Positions 6,557 to 8,758 of a stretch of DNA of 8,758 nt are shown here, piece after piece; position 1 is the stretch's first letter, and each line of letters starts with the position of its first letter. The stretch spans positions 1 to 8,758 of the forward strand of contig RFJX01000193.1 in the NCBI GenBank assembly GCA_003694425.1, given 5' to 3'. The position numbers were made by a program, and so were the translations under genes. The notes beneath the pieces were generated by a model. The model was not told the DNA's origin. It did no database searches and saw nothing but the letters and a program-made list of their open reading frames with translations. The stretch comes from Gammaproteobacteria bacterium. Its GTDB lineage: Bacteria; Pseudomonadota; Gammaproteobacteria; J113.

Positions 6557-8758
6557 ATGATGCGTTTCCTGCTGAATACCCTGCTGCTGTTCTTTCTGCT
6601 CGGCCTGGTGGTCGCCGGCGGGATCCTGTGGACCGTGGTCCCGAATCTGCCGGAGACCGAAGCCCTGCGCGACATCCAGCTGCAGACGCCGTTACGGGTG
6701 TTCACCCGCGACCGGAAGCTGATAGCCGAATTCGGCGAGAAACGGCGCATCCCGGTGACCATCGGAGAGGTGCCGGACCTGCTGGTCAAGGCCTTCATCG
6801 CCGCGGAGGACGACCGCTTCTTCGAGCACCCGGGAGTGGACTGGCAGGGGCTGGTCCGGGCCGCGATCCAGCTGGCCCGGACCGGTCAGAAGACCCAGGG
6901 CGGCAGCACCATCACCATGCAGGTGGCGCGCAACTTCTTCCTCAGCCGCGAGAAGACCTATCTGCGCAAGCTCAACGAAATCCTGCTGGCGCTCAAGATC
7001 GAGCGCGAGCTGAGCAAACCGGAGATCCTCGAACTCTATCTGAACAAGATCTATCTGGGCCAGCGCGCCTATGGCATCGGCGCCGCAGCCCAGGTCTATT
7101 ACGGGGTCACGCTGGACAAGCTGACCCTGCCCCAGATGGCGATGCTGGCGGCCCTGCCGAAGGCACCCTCGACCCTCAACCCGCTGAGCGATCCCGTACG
7201 CGCGCGGGAGCGCCGCGACTATGTCCTCGGCCGCATGCTCGAGCTGGGATACATCGGCCGGGCTGAATATGACCAGGCAATCGCCACCCCGCTGACCGCC
7301 ACTCATCACGGCCAGGAGAGCGAGGTCGATGCGCCCCACCTGGCCGAGATGGTACGCAGCTACATGACCGGGCGTTTCGGAGAGGCCGCCTACAATGACG
7401 GCTACCAGGTCATCACGACCCTGGACAGCCGCCTCCAGCAGGCCGCCTCCACGGCCGTCTCGCGCAACCTGCTCGCCTATGTGCGACGGCACGGCTATGG
7501 CGGCCCGGAAGCGAGGCTGGAGCTGCCGCCACAGGCGGGGCCGGCCGAGCTGGAGGCCCTGCTCAGGGAGCGTCCGGTGCTGGGCGGTCTGCCCCCGGCG
7601 GTGGTCCTCGAGGTGCGCGACCGCGAGGTGCTGGCCTGGGCCAGGGGCGAGGGCGAGGTCCTGATCGAGTGGCCCGGACTGGCCTGGGCCCGACCCTTCA
7701 TCGACGTCAACCACCGCGGCCGCAAGCCTGCGAAGGCGGGCGATCTGCTCGCCCCCGGAGACCTGATCCGGGTCGAGCGCTCGGCGCAGGGCGACTGGCT
7801 GCTGGCCGAACTGCCGCCACTGGAGGGGGCGCTGGTGGCCCTGGACCCCGATGATGGCGCCATCCTCGCCCTCGACGGCGGCTTCGACTTCAACCGCAGC
7901 AAGTTCAACCGGGTCACCCAGGCGAGGCGCCAGCCCGGCTCCAATTTCAAACCCTTCATCTACTCCGCGGCGCTGGAGAAGGGCTACACGGCCGCCAGCC
8001 TGATCAACGACGCGCCGGTGGTCTTCGACGACCCCGGACTGGGTGAGACCTGGCGCCCGGAGAATTACAGCGGCAAGAACTTCGGCCCCACGCGCCTGCG
8101 CCAGGCCCTCTATCTGTCGCGCAACCTGGTCTCCATCCGGCTGCTGCGCGCCATCGGCGTGGACTACGGCAGGGAATATGCCACCCGCTTCGGCTTCGAC
8201 CCCGCCACCCTCCCGGACAACCTCTCCCTGGCCCTGGGCAGCGCCACCCTGCTGCCGCTGGAGATCGTGCGCGGATACGCCGTGTTCGCCAACGGCGGCC
8301 ACCTGATCACGCCCCACTTCATCGATTCGGTGCTCGACTACCACGAGGAGCCGCTGCCGGTGGAGCCGGTCCCGAGGGTCTGCGACCCCTGCGCTGCGGA
8401 CGGCGCGCCGCCGGCGGAGCAGGTAATCGACCCGCGCAACGGCTGGATCATGTATACCATCCTGCAGGACGTGATCCGCAAGGGGACCGGCCGCAAGGCC
8501 AGGGTGCTGGGAAGGGGCGACCTGGCGGGCAAGACCGGAACCACCAATGACCAGGTGGATGCCTGGTTCTCCGGCTTCAACCGGCGCATCGTCGCCACCG
8601 GCTGGGTCGGCTATGATGACTCCCGCCCCATGGGCAGGCTGGAGACCGGGGCCCGCGCCGCCCTGCCGATGTGGATAGAGTTCATGCGCACCGCGCTGGA
8701 GGGGATGCCGGAGTCGCCGCTGCCGCAACCGGAGGGGATCGTCAGCGTGCGCATCAAC
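6557..8758 (+). CDS. mrcA: Penicillin-binding protein 1A, bifunctional peptidoglycan synthase, partial, 3' end beyond window
   Basis: 734 codons are present with no stop before the window edge. Family members have about 780-850, so only the C-terminal end is missing. The enzyme polymerises lipid II into glycan strands and cross-links peptides in the periplasm. One N-terminal membrane anchor (about 4-26) is followed by the GT51 transglycosylase domain: EDDRFFEHPG with catalytic Glu84, QGGSTITMQVARN (114-126), RKLNEILLALKIE (137-149) and LYLNKIYLG (160-168). An OB-like insert lies at about 315-420. The transpeptidase domain has SNFK with nucleophile Ser462 and Lys465, SRN (521-523) and KTGT (659-662). 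A CDPC pair (609-612) lies in the linker before KTGT; E. coli PBP1a, as I recall it, has CPEC in the same region. ATG 6557 and ATG 6560 are adjacent, neither with a clear Shine-Dalgarno, and GTG 6530 is an alternative. The gene is also called ponA. Confidence 0.97.
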   Translation, partial: MMRFLLNTLLLFFLLGLVVAGGILWTVVPNLPETEALRDIQLQTPLRVFTRDRKLIAEFGEKRRIPVTIGEVPDLLVKAFIAAEDDRFFEHPGVDWQGLVRAAIQLARTGQKTQGGSTITMQVARNFFLSREKTYLRKLNEILLALKIERELSKPEILELYLNKIYLGQRAYGIGAAAQVYYGVTLDKLTLPQMAMLAALPKAPSTLNPLSDPVRARERRDYVLGRMLELGYIGRAEYDQAIATPLTATHHGQESEVDAPHLAEMVRSYMTGRFGEAAYNDGYQVITTLDSRLQQAASTAVSRNLLAYVRRHGYGGPEARLELPPQAGPAELEALLRERPVLGGLPPAVVLEVRDREVLAWARGEGEVLIEWPGLAWARPFIDVNHRGRKPAKAGDLLAPGDLIRVERSAQGDWLLAELPPLEGALVALDPDDGAILALDGGFDFNRSKFNRVTQARRQPGSNFKPFIYSAALEKGYTAASLINDAPVVFDDPGLGETWRPENYSGKNFGPTRLRQALYLSRNLVSIRLLRAIGVDYGREYATRFGFDPATLPDNLSLALGSATLLPLEIVRGYAVFANGGHLITPHFIDSVLDYHEEPLPVEPVPRVCDPCAADGAPPAEQVIDPRNGWIMYTILQDVIRKGTGRKARVLGRGDLAGKTGTTNDQVDAWFSGFNRRIVATGWVGYDDSRPMGRLETGARAALPMWIEFMRTALEGMPESPLPQPEGIVSVRIN

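Noticed and set aside
8381..8392. CxxC pair in PBP1A as a possible novel metal or redox site
   Set aside because: E. coli PBP1a, as I recall it, has a CPEC pair in the same region, so this appears to be a family feature rather than something new.
6692..8728. A 678-codon open frame on the minus strand opposite mrcA
   Set aside because: The plus strand has every PBP1A motif in order. The minus frame reads as a Gln/Arg/Gly/Ala-rich shadow with no domain, and its length follows from the GC3 bias of mrcA.

Overview
The window looks like a piece of a GC-rich gammaproteobacterial chromosome. The evidence is a complete type IV pilus assembly operon, pilM-pilN-pilO-pilP-pilQ, with a class A penicillin-binding protein gene (mrcA/ponA, PBP1A) running divergently from pilM. 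That ponA/pilM arrangement is well known in Pseudomonas, Xanthomonas and relatives. I cannot name the genus from sequence alone.

Layout, left to right. Positions 1-1051 (minus strand) hold a two-gene unit: a MarR-family regulator followed by a short-chain dehydrogenase/reductase (SDR) that runs off the left edge. The two overlap by 4 bp (ATGA) and the SDR has a strong Shine-Dalgarno sequence. Positions 1052-1428 are intergenic. They hold an AT-rich palindrome against the marR start codon, a second palindrome, a short coding-like stretch of uncertain meaning, and two hairpins after pilQ, one of which is a textbook intrinsic terminator. Positions 1429-6361 (minus strand) carry pilMNOPQ, transcribed pilM first. 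Three of the four junctions overlap by 1-4 bp, so translational coupling is likely. Positions 6362-6556 are an AT-rich divergent promoter region. Positions 6557-8758 (plus strand) carry mrcA, whose last part lies beyond the right edge.

How the genes work together. PilM (cytoplasmic, actin-like) binds the N-terminal tail of PilN. PilN and PilO form the inner-membrane alignment complex. The PilP lipoprotein links that complex to the PilQ secretin, through which the pilus crosses the outer membrane. PilQ carries AMIN domains expected to bind peptidoglycan, and the divergent gene encodes a peptidoglycan synthase. The MarR/SDR pair is a separate transcription unit with no visible functional link to pili.

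I found no convincing undescribed multi-gene system here. The observations most worth a second look are regulatory: the palindrome abutting the SD-less marR start, the structured pilM leader, the back-to-back promoters sharing one TATA block, a tiny ORF overlapping the mrcA start, and the absence of aroK/aroB after pilQ.
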